DNA of 52,203 nucleotides from Clostridia bacterium (GCA_017410325.1 JAFQRA010000029.1:1-52203); one strand, 5' to 3'; shown: positions 15,893 through 24,170, counted from the first letter of the stretch. The notes: a model not told the origin generated them from the letters alone. A program made the numbers and translations.

Positions 15893-17875
15893 TTATGCCG
15901 TTATTTTCTTTTCGGGCTTCTTACCCGTAAATTTTTGCAGGAGAAGAAGCACAACGATAATTGCTACGCCTACAGCGTCGGTCGTAATACCGGGTATAAT
16001 CATACAAAGTCCGCCTGCAAGAGCAAGAATCCTCTGCCACCAGGGCATATTTTTGAGAAGATAGCCTTCCATACCGGCAGATATGATGAAGATACCTGCA
16101 ACGGCAGTTACAACGAGAAGCACGATTTCGTACCACGGTGCTTCCGAGCCGACAATAAGCATTTCGGGGCTGAAGGCAAAGATATAGGGAACGATAAACG
16201 CAGTAATCGCAAGGCGAGTTGCGGTAACACCCGTTTTCATCGGGTTGGATTTTGCAATAGCTGAGCCTGCGTAAGCGGCAAGGGCAACGGGCGGAGTAAT
16301 ATCCGCAACGATACCGAAGTAGAAAACGAACATGTGTGCCGCAAGCACGGGAATATCAAGGCTGCGCATAATAATGGGAGCAACCATTGACGCCATAATG
16401 ACGTAGTTTGCCGTTGTGGGAACACCCATACCGAGCACGATACACATTAACATCGTGAGCATAAGCGCAAAAACGGGGTGAAGCTGAGCGGCAGACTGAA
16501 CAAGGGCAGAAAGCACGTTTGCAAGGCCCGTCTGCTGTACCATTGCGGAGATACAGCCGGCAACCGCACAGGCAAGAGCAACGCCGATAGCGTTCTTCGT
16601 ACCGTTTGCAAGTGACTGGATATAGAGATTAAAATCAAAGTCGAACTTCTTGTGCGCAATTGATTTTACAACACCCTCAACAAGCTTGACGGCAATTGCA
16701 ACCAGGATTGCAATAATTGCAGACTTTGCGGGTGAGAAGTGATTCATTGCTACAACAAGGGCAACAACGGGAAGCAGCAGATAGCCCTTGGTAACAACAA
16801 GCTTGAAGAAGTTGGGGATAGACTCCTTGGGAAGGCCCTTGAGGCCGAGCTTCCTGGCTTCAAAATGAATCATCATAAAGATGCCCGTGAAATAAAGCAC
16901 GGCAGGAAGGATAGCCGCAATAATAATCTGTGAATACGGCATACTCGTGTATTCCGTCATAAGGAAGGCGGCGGCGCCCATAATCGGCGGCATTATCTGA
17001 CCGCCCGTGGAGGCAGCCGCTTCAACAGCGGCGGCAAATTCGGGCTTGTAGCCGCAGCGCTTCATTGTGGGAATCGTAACCGAGCCGCTGCCGACGGTAT
17101 TGGCAACGGAAGAACCTGAATACATACCCTCCATTGCGCTGGAGATAACGGCAACCTTTGCGGGGCCGCCCGTAGCCTTACCTGCAATTGAGTTGGCAAG
17201 GTCAACGAAGAAAGCACCTATTCCCGATTGTTCGAGGAAGGAAGCGAAAATAATAAACAAAACGATGAACGAGGCACAGACGTTGAGCGGTGTGCCTGCA
17301 ATACCCTCCGTTGTATAGAAGAGCTTATACATAATAACCCTTAGCGGATTACGGCTTACGGTGATAAACGCATAAGCGATAAACGCCGCAGAAACGCAGA
17401 CTATCGGCAAACCGACAACCCTTCGGCACGCTTCAAACAGCAGTATCGTACCTACAATTGCAACGGCGATATCAAGCTCGTTGATTCTGGAAGCTCTGTC
17501 AACTATAGCCTGGCAGTTGATTGCATAGTAGAAGAATGAGCCTGCGCCGGCAACGGCAAATATGTAATCATAGAAAGGCACGTGATTGGGCCTTTTCTTT
17601 TCTTTCTTGCTTACGGGGTAGAGAATGAAGGCGATAAAGACGATGATTCCGATGAACCACGCCATTTTCTGCCTTTCCTCCATAGTGCCGGTCCAACCGT
17701 CAAACATAACGTAAAGGGAAAACAGCACCATACCTATTTTAATAATTTTTTCAAATATACCTTTGAAGTGGCGTGTGTTTGACTCCTTGTCGAAGTCCGC
17801 CATCAATTTGTCAACATCAATAACTTCGTCCTCATCAGCCGCCATGGTGATGGGCTTGGTGTTTACATCTGACAT
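15893..17875 (-). CDS. TAXI-type TRAP transporter fused 4TM/12TM permease
   Basis: 660 residues from ATG at 17875; a TTG directly in front is possible, but the ATG is better spaced from AAAGGA. The N-terminal 60 residues are soluble and acidic. Then come the small (DctQ-like) and large (DctM-like) membrane parts in one chain. Signatures include GIGAFFVDLANSIAGKATGGPAKVAVISSAMEGMYSGSS and the second half with GMGVPTTANYVIMASMVAPI. It uses an ion gradient to import an organic acid delivered by the TAXI receptor. It is last in the receptor-DUF1850-permease operon. Family members carry dicarboxylates or related acids; the exact substrate is unknown. Confidence 0.93.
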   Translation of the reverse strand: MSDVNTKPITMAADEDEVIDVDKLMADFDKESNTRHFKGIFEKIIKIGMVLFSLYVMFDGWTGTMEERQKMAWFIGIIVFIAFILYPVSKKEKKRPNHVPFYDYIFAVAGAGSFFYYAINCQAIVDRASRINELDIAVAIVGTILLFEACRRVVGLPIVCVSAAFIAYAFITVSRNPLRVIMYKLFYTTEGIAGTPLNVCASFIVLFIIFASFLEQSGIGAFFVDLANSIAGKATGGPAKVAVISSAMEGMYSGSSVANTVGSGSVTIPTMKRCGYKPEFAAAVEAAASTGGQIMPPIMGAAAFLMTEYTSMPYSQIIIAAILPAVLYFTGIFMMIHFEARKLGLKGLPKESIPNFFKLVVTKGYLLLPVVALVVAMNHFSPAKSAIIAILVAIAVKLVEGVVKSIAHKKFDFDFNLYIQSLANGTKNAIGVALACAVAGCISAMVQQTGLANVLSALVQSAAQLHPVFALMLTMLMCIVLGMGVPTTANYVIMASMVAPIIMRSLDIPVLAAHMFVFYFGIVADITPPVALAAYAGSAIAKSNPMKTGVTATRLAITAFIVPYIFAFSPEMLIVGSEAPWYEIVLLVVTAVAGIFIISAGMEGYLLKNMPWWQRILALAGGLCMIIPGITTDAVGVAIIVVLLLLQKFTGKKPEKKITA

Positions 17876-17878
17876 CAA

Positions 17879-18397
17879 CTACATTCCTTTCGTCAGAATT
17901 TCAAATCCAGTAACGGTTTCAAAAACAACCCTTTCGCTTCTGCCGCACATATTGCGAAGGCTGATTTCTTCCCCGCCCAGTGTGAGAATATGGTCGGACA
18001 CGGTACCGACACAGTATCTCAACGGGTCGTAAGTAATATCAAAGCCCGTAATAATCATATTCCCCTGCTCGTCGTAGGTCATTTTCTGGTTGCCCTCAAG
18101 CGCAGTCTGTACCCCTGCACCGAAGGAACGGTAGAGCGTGGAATATGCACGGATTTCTCCGTTTTCAATTATAAAAGTATCCTTGACCGGGGTTTTGTTG
18201 ACCGAGTGGATAAACTCAACGGAAAACATCATCCCCTCCTCGGCTTTTTCGGTTATATAACGCTCCCCGGTATCGGCGTTGTATAAAACCAGATATGTCA
18301 CCGAAGCGGTTTTTATAAATACAGCAGCCGCTGTAATGATTAACATTAGAACGGCTGCTGTGATTAACCTTTTTAAGAAGCCGGGTTTATGGCTCAT
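17879..18397 (-). CDS. DUF1850 protein of the TAXI TRAP operon
   Basis: 172 residues with one N-terminal membrane helix (about 10-30) and an extracytoplasmic beta-rich part. The DUF1850 signature FSVEFIHSVNKTPVKDTF and the later YRSFGAGVQTALEG are clear. Such genes sit almost only between TAXI receptor and permease genes, implying a role in assembly or receptor docking, not yet established. It overlaps the receptor gene by 4 nt (ATGA) and ends with TAG. Confidence 0.85.
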   Translation of the reverse strand: MSHKPGFLKRLITAAVLMLIITAAAVFIKTASVTYLVLYNADTGERYITEKAEEGMMFSVEFIHSVNKTPVKDTFIIENGEIRAYSTLYRSFGAGVQTALEGNQKMTYDEQGNMIITGFDITYDPLRYCVGTVSDHILTLGGEEISLRNMCGRSERVVFETVTGFEILTKGM

Positions 18398-19395
18398 TCA
18401 GCGATTGCGCCAACCTCTTTAAAGTATCTTTCTGCACCGGGATGGAAGGGAACGGAGATGCTGGATACTGCATACTCAAGGCTCATTTCTGCTGCCTTTT
18501 CGTGTGTGTATTCATCCTTGTTCTCGTAAATAGCCTTTGTAAGCTGGTAAACTGTTTCTTCGTCAAGGTCGTTGCTTACGATAAACGTAGCCTTAACAGC
18601 AACTGTTGTAGCGTCAGTATCAATACCGTTGTATGTGCCTGCGGGAACCTTGTATTCAGCGTAGAAGCCGTATTCGCTCTGAAGCTTTGCAAGGTGCTCA
18701 GCATCGATTTCAACGAGAACGATACCTGTTGTTGTGGAAAGGTCTGTAATAGCAACTGTGGGAGCACCTGCAGTACAGAAGAAAGCGTCAATCTTGCCGT
18801 CCTTAAGAGCTTCAGCGGAAGCCTGGAAGCTGAGGTTCTGCTTGTCAATCTGCTCGAAGGTGATGTCGTATGCGCCGAGAATCTGCTGAGCGTTGAATTC
18901 AACACCGCTGCCGCTGTCGCCTACGGAAATCTTCTTGCCTGCAAGGTCAGCAACCGTCTTGATGCCGGAATCTGCTCTTGCAACAATCTGGCAAACCTCT
19001 GCATAAGCAGCGCCGAGAGTTGAGAAGGAAGTGATGGCACCGACATCTGCAAAGAGAGATGTGCCGTTGTAAGCGTAGTCCATAACGTCGTTCTGAACGA
19101 TAGCCATATCAACGTTACCGTCAGCGATATCAAGAATGTTAGCCTTGGAAGCACCGGAAGACTGGATAGAAAGGTTTGCGCCTACCTTGTCCTTAAGGAC
19201 AGAGGATATAACGTTGCAGAAGCCGTAGTATGTACCTGTTGAGCCGCCTGTGCCGACAATAATTTTCTGTGCGGAAAGGTCGCCTGCTGCGGGGTTGTTA
19301 GCGGGGTCCTGATTGGGCTCATCGCCGCAAGCGGTGAGAAACACCATTGTAAGTGCGAGTACGAGGGAGAGAACGATTGCTAATCTTTTCTTCAT
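18394..19395 (-). CDS. TAXI-family TRAP solute receptor lipoprotein
   Basis: 333 residues. A lipoprotein signal with lipobox FLTAC (Cys at about residue 22) precedes the family opening KIIVGTGGSTGTYYGFCNVI. GDSGSGVEFNAQQIL and the final AYEYAVSS-like helix pair fit the TAXI (TRAP-associated extracytoplasmic immunogenic) family. It binds the substrate outside the membrane and passes it to the fused permease. Strong AGGAGG before the ATG and a good promoter at 19463-19491. First gene of the operon. Confidence 0.93.
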   Translation of the reverse strand: MKKRLAIVLSLVLALTMVFLTACGDEPNQDPANNPAAGDLSAQKIIVGTGGSTGTYYGFCNVISSVLKDKVGANLSIQSSGASKANILDIADGNVDMAIVQNDVMDYAYNGTSLFADVGAITSFSTLGAAYAEVCQIVARADSGIKTVADLAGKKISVGDSGSGVEFNAQQILGAYDITFEQIDKQNLSFQASAEALKDGKIDAFFCTAGAPTVAITDLSTTTGIVLVEIDAEHLAKLQSEYGFYAEYKVPAGTYNGIDTDATTVAVKATFIVSNDLDEETVYQLTKAIYENKDEYTHEKAAEMSLEYAVSSISVPFHPGAERYFKEVGAIAE

Positions 19396-19462
19396 AAGTT
19401 TACCTCCTGTTATTTGTTCCGTAAGCCGTAAAAATCCGCCTATCGGAACTAAAGTCTTTTTT

Positions 19463-19491
19463 ATTATAAACTATGAACAAGATTTTTGCAA
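19463..19491 (-). promoter_or_regulatory. Promoter of the TAXI TRAP operon
   Basis: Minus strand: TTGCAA (19486-19491), 17-nt spacer, TATAAT (19463-19468). Confidence 0.75.
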
Positions 19492-19584
19492 GCCCTTTTT
19501 TGTATAAACAATACAATCGCGGTGTAATTATATGCAAAAAGCGTTATTTTAAAATAAATATATGGCTCAATTCATAATTAAACA

Positions 19585-21084
19585 TTACTTTACCGAGCGG
19601 TATTCATAGCCGTCGGGATAGTCGTCCCAATGCATTTTACCGTTGGTGAGCAGACCGTTTTCAAAGGTGAACTCGAAATATCTGTCCTGTACACGGTCGT
19701 ACCAGCTTTTTTCATTCGGATAAACCGTGCCGAAGCTGTAAACACGGTAATAGGTTTTCAACACACCGTTTTCAAGTGACGCTGATTTTGTGTAAATCTC
19801 ACCGTACTGATAAACAACACCTGCGTCAGAGCTGAATACAGCCAGCACATCCTCTTCCCTGTCGCCTTTTTTCAGCTTATCGAAAGCAGCGATAAGCTCT
19901 TTCATATCGTCCCGTCTTTCATCACTCTGGCGTGAATAACCGAAGCCGAAATCGGAATTATACATTTCCGTGTGGAGATTCCCTACGCTTTTTCCGCTGA
20001 TTTTATTGTTTTCATTTTTACGTACGGCAATAAAGCCGTTACCGCTGATATCTTTTAACCTTGAAGGGTTGAACCACACCTCGTAACCTTCTTCAAAGCT
20101 GAAGCGTCTGATTTCACCACGAAACTGCTTTGCAGTTACCTTGTCCAAGGACTTTTCGTAAGCTTCAATTGTCATCCAGCCGTTTTCTTTAAGATAATCA
20201 GCAGCTATCCTGTAATCGTCAAGCAATTCTATATTGTCATAAAGCACGCCTGTTTCTTCGCTGATGCAGCTGCTGTACTCATTAAACCACTTCGGATAAT
20301 CTCTTTCATAAGCCTCGCTCCACGGGTAAATCGCACAGGAAAAGACGGCAACAGCAAAATAAGCCGCAACAAAAACGACGGTTTTTATTTTGCCGTTCTT
20401 TACAGTCTTTGCTCTTCCTTTTTTAATAAGGACAGCCACAGTAAAGCAGTAAAGCGAGCAAAGCGCCAGAAACACAATACAGTTTATATAGAAAATTCCG
20501 CCGACATAGTATTCAAGAAAATCAACCATATAAAACGGCGTAAAGCGGTCAATCAGGCAAACTGTGTTTAAATCCAGCACATAAAAAGCTGACTGCGGAT
20601 AAAAACAGAAGAGAAAACACCCTGCTATAATTACATTCGCAACGCCTATGCCCACGAGCAATTTGCGGTATTTTTTCACCCGTGCAAAGACAACTCCGAA
20701 GAGCATAACGAATATCATTGCAAAGCTGATAAAGGCTGTAAAAACGGTAGGCTCGTCGTTATAATCGGCAGACATTACCCACAGCCCCAAAGGCCAGCAC
20801 AGCAAATTCATTGCAAGAATCACCGCACCTGCAACAAACGACCACCACGTGCGCTCAAAATGAAGCTCTTCAAATTTACTGCGGATATCCGATTTTACGC
20901 TTTCGTCATTACCCATATCGTCAAGTGCTTTGCCGATTGACGAATCCGTATCGTAACCGATGTCCTTGTAATAATCAATTCTGTCGCACACGTGAGAAAG
21001 CAATTCCTCACGAAGGCTGAGCTGTTTTCTTTTCGGAATATTCTGCGGAATGAGAGAATTTACGTAATCATTAATTCTGTTCAT
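19585..21084 (-). CDS. Membrane protein with N-terminal HAAS/permease-prefix domain, partner of PadR
   Basis: 499 residues from ATG 21084, chosen because AGGAGG ends 8 nt upstream; the in-frame GTG at 21093 overlaps that site. The first 75 residues (INDYVNSLIPQNIPKRKQLS..., LDDMGNDESVKSDI) form the helical HAAS-type domain that accompanies PadR regulators. Then about six membrane helices (80-270) and a soluble C-terminal part of about 220 residues of unknown fold that is probably extracellular. Such proteins are thought to sense envelope state and control PadR; this is inferred from the pairing. It starts 13 nt after the PadR stop codon. Confidence 0.7.
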   Translation of the reverse strand: MNRINDYVNSLIPQNIPKRKQLSLREELLSHVCDRIDYYKDIGYDTDSSIGKALDDMGNDESVKSDIRSKFEELHFERTWWSFVAGAVILAMNLLCWPLGLWVMSADYNDEPTVFTAFISFAMIFVMLFGVVFARVKKYRKLLVGIGVANVIIAGCFLFCFYPQSAFYVLDLNTVCLIDRFTPFYMVDFLEYYVGGIFYINCIVFLALCSLYCFTVAVLIKKGRAKTVKNGKIKTVVFVAAYFAVAVFSCAIYPWSEAYERDYPKWFNEYSSCISEETGVLYDNIELLDDYRIAADYLKENGWMTIEAYEKSLDKVTAKQFRGEIRRFSFEEGYEVWFNPSRLKDISGNGFIAVRKNENNKISGKSVGNLHTEMYNSDFGFGYSRQSDERRDDMKELIAAFDKLKKGDREEDVLAVFSSDAGVVYQYGEIYTKSASLENGVLKTYYRVYSFGTVYPNEKSWYDRVQDRYFEFTFENGLLTNGKMHWDDYPDGYEYRSVK

Positions 21085-21097
21085 CTGCCGCACCTCC

Positions 21098-21442
21098 TCA
21101 GCCGACGGTAATTGCAGGACCGTTTATAACCTTGCCCACGGCTGACGAATAGTTTTCCCACTCCTTGCGGGAATCGTTAAGCGCTTTAAGCCCTTTCTTT
21201 GTAATTTTATAATACTTCCTTTTTCTGCCCTGCTCGCTTTCATCCCAGTAGGATTTTACAAAACCGTCTTTTTCAAAAGTGTGCAAAATCGGGTACAGCG
21301 TGCCCTCCTTGAATGAAAACACCTTTTCGCTGCGAAGTTCGATTTCCTTGATAATCTGGTAGCCGTACATATCCTTGCTTTCCAGCACGGACAGCACAAG
21401 CAGCGAGCTGCTGCCCTTTGAAAGCTCTTTTTTAATATTCAT
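21098..21442 (-). CDS. PadR-family transcriptional regulator
   Basis: 114 residues from ATG 21442 (AAAAAGGAGG upstream; the ATG at 21466 falls in the operator). The winged helix reads LLVLSVLESKDMYGYQIIKEIE, then FSFKEGTLYPILHTFEKDGFVKSYW and KYYKITKKGLKAL, all PadR hallmarks. It is first in a two-gene operon with the HAAS-domain protein and is expected to repress its own promoter through the palindrome at 21464-21493. Confidence 0.93.
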   Translation of the reverse strand: MNIKKELSKGSSSLLVLSVLESKDMYGYQIIKEIELRSEKVFSFKEGTLYPILHTFEKDGFVKSYWDESEQGRKRKYYKITKKGLKALNDSRKEWENYSSAVGKVINGPAITVG

Positions 21443-21463
21443 AATCCTTACCTCCTTTTTATG

Positions 21464-21493
21464 CATAGAGCTTCGATACCTCGATACTCTATG
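21464..21493. promoter_or_regulatory. Palindromic operator at the padR transcription start
   Basis: Arms CATAGAG (21464-21470) and CTCTATG (21487-21493) enclose two copies of TCGATA/TATCGA. The site begins just downstream of the -10 box, so a bound regulator would block transcription start. Confidence 0.7.
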
Positions 21494-21496
21494 TAC

Positions 21497-21525
21497 ATCT
21501 TAACACCTTTACAGGCATTTGTCAA
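21497..21525 (-). promoter_or_regulatory. Promoter of the padR operon
   Basis: Minus strand: TTGACA (21520-21525), 17-nt spacer, TAAGAT (21497-21502). Confidence 0.8.
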
Positions 21526-21623
21526 CAGAAATTTGTCAGCAAGCAGAAACTGTGCGCCGTGCCGTGTTAATTCCAAAACATTACAACGTTCAAAGCTTAT
21601 ATCACTTTCATTTAGAGCCTAAA

Positions 21624-21695
21624 GCAGGGAACGCTCTCGACCGTTCCGTTAAGTCAGGTGTAACCTTACGGAACGCTCAAGAGCGTTCCCTACAG
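21624..21695. repeat. Convergent pair of REP-like hairpins
   Basis: The only content seen in the roughly 300-bp gap between padR and the methyltransferase gene, apart from the padR promoter. The left unit has foot GCAG at 21624-21627 and stem GGAACG/CGTTCC (21628-21633, 21642-21647). The right unit, on the minus strand, has foot GTAG and stem GGGAACGCTC/GAGCGTTCC (arms within 21669-21690). The two face each other across TCAGGTGTAA and together make one larger inverted repeat. Confidence 0.75.
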
Positions 21696-21744
21696 CTCTG
21701 TTTTGCGTTAATAAAAATATTAAGCTTTACGGTTTACGAATCTT

Positions 21745-22890
21745 TCAAGAGTTCATCAAAAGACCGTAAAGCGTTGGCTTTACGTTGAATTCGCCTATTG
21801 CCGCCTTGACCTCGGCAAGGGCTTTTTCCTTTGACTTTTTCGTAGCACTCGGGTTGAGCACGGCACGGATGAGCAGGTTTTTCGGCGTATGAGCAAAATC
21901 CACAAATTCGAGCACCTGCGTTTTATAGCCGCAGTATTCAAGCAGATTTGCACGCACCGAATCGGTAAGCAAAGCGGAAAAGCGCTCCTGAATTATACCG
22001 TAGCGGGTGAGAAGCGAAAGGCTGTCCGTAGCAATCTGATTATTGATTTCGTGCTGACAGCAGGGAACGGAAAAAATCATTTTGGCGTTCCAGTTTATTG
22101 CGTTAAAAAGCGCAAAATCCGTTGCGGTATCGCAGGCGTGAAGAGTTATGACCATATCAACGTCAAACGGGCACTTGTAGCCGTTGATGTCACCAAGCTC
22201 AAAATGTAGGTTTTCGTAGCCGTATTTTTGAGCGGCCTTGTTGCACTTTTCAATTACGTCTTTTTTCAGGTCAAGGCCGATTATGTTTGCCTCGATTTTT
22301 CTGACTTGGGTCAGGTAGTAGTAAACTATAAACGTAAGATAGGATTTGCCGCAGCCGAAGTCGATAATATTCAACCTTTTATAATTGTTCTGCTTTATGC
22401 AGTCGTCAATCAGCTCAACAAAGCGGTTAATCTGCCTGTACTTGTCGTACATCGACTGCACTACTCTGCCCTCTTTTGTGAATATTCCCATATCCACAAG
22501 CGGCTCGATAACCTGACCCTCGGGCAGAAGATACTGCTTTTGCCTATTGTGCGAGGCAGGCTGATTTTTGGCGGCGGTATTCTTTTTTGCGCCGTAAAAA
22601 GCCTTTCCCTTTTTGGAAACGGTAACGCAATGCTCCTTTTCTCCGCCCCAGGCATTGAGCTGAAGATACTGCCCGTCGATTATTTCAAGTGTACGCTTAG
22701 CAATTTTATCAAAGGGCACGTTTTCGTGAAAAACCTGCTTTTCGGTGTATTTTGCTATCTGATAAAATTTTGCAAGGCGTTCAACCGTAATTTTGCGGTA
22801 TTCGGCGTTCTTTTCCTTAGGCTTGCTTATGACAGCCTTGTATATGCCGTCTTCGAATATTTTATTTATAATTTCCTGAAACTCATTCAT
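21745..22890 (-). CDS. Class I SAM-dependent methyltransferase (Methyltransf_32-like)
   Basis: 381 residues. A helical N-terminal part of about 170 residues is followed by a Rossmann methyltransferase domain: motif I NIIDFGCGKSYLTFIVYYYL, IIGLDLKKDVIEKC, DMVITLHACDTATDFAL and IFSVPCCQHEINNQI. The VPCCQHE motif is typical of the family found also in eukaryotic GSTCD-like and tRNA methyltransferase-like proteins. The substrate is unknown; RNA is plausible. Its ATG lies 2 nt after the stop codon of the GNAT gene and its ribosome binding site (AGGTGA) is inside that gene. Confidence 0.85.
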   Translation of the reverse strand: MNEFQEIINKIFEDGIYKAVISKPKEKNAEYRKITVERLAKFYQIAKYTEKQVFHENVPFDKIAKRTLEIIDGQYLQLNAWGGEKEHCVTVSKKGKAFYGAKKNTAAKNQPASHNRQKQYLLPEGQVIEPLVDMGIFTKEGRVVQSMYDKYRQINRFVELIDDCIKQNNYKRLNIIDFGCGKSYLTFIVYYYLTQVRKIEANIIGLDLKKDVIEKCNKAAQKYGYENLHFELGDINGYKCPFDVDMVITLHACDTATDFALFNAINWNAKMIFSVPCCQHEINNQIATDSLSLLTRYGIIQERFSALLTDSVRANLLEYCGYKTQVLEFVDFAHTPKNLLIRAVLNPSATKKSKEKALAEVKAAIGEFNVKPTLYGLLMNS

Positions 22891-22892
22891 TT

Positions 22893-23363
22893 TCAGTCAC
22901 CTGTTTTAATTGAATAATAGAGTGCGTCGCCGTCTTCGTGGGCATATTCAAAAACAAAGCCCGCATTTTCAAAAGCCCTTTGCGAGGCGGTATTGCTCGG
23001 GAAGATTACCGCCTCAATTTTATCGGTCTTTTCACCGACAAGACGGTTTATGCTTTCGGCAAGCTCACGCAAAACGGCAGAGCCTCTGCCCCTTCCCCTT
23101 TGCATAGGGTCAACGATAATTACGGAAACGGTAACGTTATTCTGATAATAACCGTATTTTACGGCGGCAAACGGCACACCGTTTCCGCACACGATTTTAA
23201 AGAAATCCTTACAGCCGGGGAAGTTTACGGACTCTTTAAGCGTTGCCTGCCATTCGCTGTCAATACCGTCTTCAATGCCCGTCATTTTTACAGCGGTTTC
23301 ATCCATCCAGGAATCAACCAAAGGAGCATATTCGGTTGTATAATCAAGCCAAGTGAAGGTCAT
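22893..23363 (-). CDS. GNAT-family N-acetyltransferase
   Basis: 156 residues from ATG 23363 with CGGAGAAG in front; the longer in-frame ORF to 23453 would be coded by repeat DNA and is rejected. The acetyl-CoA binding strand-loop VSVIIVDPMQRGRGRGSAVLREL (Q/RxxGxG/A as QRGRGRG) and the downstream IFPSNTASQRAFENAGF segment are classic GNAT motifs. Substrate unknown. It precedes the methyltransferase in a two-gene operon, which may mean that both modify a common target such as a ribosomal component (inference). Confidence 0.85.
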   Translation of the reverse strand: MTFTWLDYTTEYAPLVDSWMDETAVKMTGIEDGIDSEWQATLKESVNFPGCKDFFKIVCGNGVPFAAVKYGYYQNNVTVSVIIVDPMQRGRGRGSAVLRELAESINRLVGEKTDKIEAVIFPSNTASQRAFENAGFVFEYAHEDGDALYYSIKTGD

Positions 23364-23408
23364 AAAAACTTCTCCGATGTTTCTATAAAAGTTTGTCGGG
23401 CTCTTTTT

Positions 23409-23442
23409 ACACCTCATCCACCGCAGGTGACTGATGAGGTGT
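23409..23442. repeat. Hairpin repeat beside the two-hairpin element
   Basis: A 10-bp perfect inverted repeat, ACACCTCATC (23409-23418) and GATGAGGTGT (23433-23442), with a nested CACC/GGTG. No U-tract follows, so it is not a standard terminator. Confidence 0.6.
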
Positions 23443-23455
23443 ATGCGGAGCATTT

Positions 23456-23503
23456 CCTCCTTTTTAAAGGAGGTGGCACGGCGTAAGCCGTGACGGAGGA
23501 TTG
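23456..23503 (+). repeat. Two-hairpin repeat element, copy 1
   Basis: Stem 1 is CCTCCTTT/AAAGGAGG (23456-23463, 23466-23473). Stem 2 is CACGGC-GTAA-GCCGTG (23477-23492). The unit ends with ACGGAGGATTG. Confidence 0.75.
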
Positions 23504-23533
23504 CAGAATCTTATGTTGATATAAATTTTCACG

Positions 23534-23581
23534 AACAATCCTCAGTCTCGCTACGCTCGACAGCTCCTTTCAAAAGGAGCT
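23534..23581 (-). repeat. Two-hairpin repeat element, copy 2 (inverted)
   Basis: Same layout as copy 1 on the opposite strand: stem 1 AGCTCCTTT/AAAGGAGCT, a second short hairpin around GAGCGTAGC, and the same end GAGGATTG. Stem bases differ from copy 1 at paired positions. Confidence 0.75.
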
Positions 23582-23628
23582 AAAGCCTTACTTTTACATT
23601 GATAAAGGAATCAACAAACAGTAATTTG

Positions 23629-24081
23629 TCAGCTTAACTCTGCCAAAAGCTTTTGCTTCATTTTTTCGAGTTCATCGGCTGACGGGATATTATTATCATC
23701 CAACATTATTTCTTTGGGCAGCCACCACACAGGACCCTTGCCGTTATTGCCGTATTCACCCAGGTCACCCTGCCTGCGGGGAAATATATGCCAATGCAGA
23801 TGAATGTCACCGTTTCCGAGACATTCGTAATTAATTTTGTCTGCGTTGAAAGCTTTTTTCACAGCCTCAGCAGCAACAACCATTTCCTGCATATATTTCG
23901 TTCTGTAATCAATATCCAAATCAAAAAGCTCAACAACGTGCTGCTTGCAGATAAAAAGACAGTAACCGTAAAAATGCTGATTCCAACCCAATATAAGGTA
24001 ACCCGTTTCAAACTACTTGACAAACCACGGGTTTTCTCCCCGTTTGATTTGCTCGATTACCTTGCACATATCACAGGACAT
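23629..24081 (-). pseudogene. HIT-family (histidine triad) hydrolase gene interrupted by an in-frame amber codon
   Basis: Reading from ATG 24081 gives MSCDMCKVIEQIKRGENPWFVK, then TAG at 24013-24015, then FETGYLILGWNQHFYGYCLF in the same frame through the triad HLHWHIFP and on to a stop at 23629. Both halves match one HIT protein of about 150 residues (nucleotide-phosphoramidate or dinucleotide hydrolase family), in which E or another residue normally stands at the interrupted site. Promoter, GAGGTGA ribosome binding site and reading frame are intact, so the lesion is a single nonsense change, or a sequence error. A restart at TTG 23991 could give a 120-residue product that keeps the catalytic triad but lacks the first strand. 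Confidence 0.8.
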
Positions 24082-24102
24082 TTTATCACCTCAATATTCT
24101 TT

Positions 24103-24131
24103 ATTTTATCACACTTACAGCATTTTTACAA
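24103..24131 (-). promoter_or_regulatory. Promoter of the HIT gene
   Basis: Minus strand: TTGTAA (24126-24131), 17-nt spacer ending TGA, TAAAAT (24103-24108). Confidence 0.65.
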
Positions 24132-24137
24132 TACGCA

Positions 24138-24170
24138 TAAAAAGGACACCCTGCTTTTGGCAGAGTGTCC
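24138..24170 (-). terminator. Intrinsic terminator of the merR-like gene
   Basis: An 11-bp stem with one internal mismatch (24144-24154 with 24160-24170, GGACACTCTGC/GCAGGGTGTCC), then TTTTTATG on the minus strand. It abuts the HIT promoter. Confidence 0.85.

Noticed and set aside
21519-21788. Plus-strand ORF across the padR upstream region
   Set aside because: It runs through the inverted repeats and into the antisense of the methyltransferase; composition is not protein-like.
23364-23453. N-terminal extension of the GNAT protein
   Set aside because: It would be translated from the repeat region; a good ribosome binding site exists just before ATG 23363.
23456-23503. Intrinsic terminator
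   Set aside because: Strong stems but no U-tract after either; the inverted second copy shows it to be a repeat element.
24013-24015. Reassignment of TAG as a sense codon in this organism
   Set aside because: At least one clear gene (DUF1850, stop at 17879) ends with TAG at a natural family end, and no other gene has an internal TAG.
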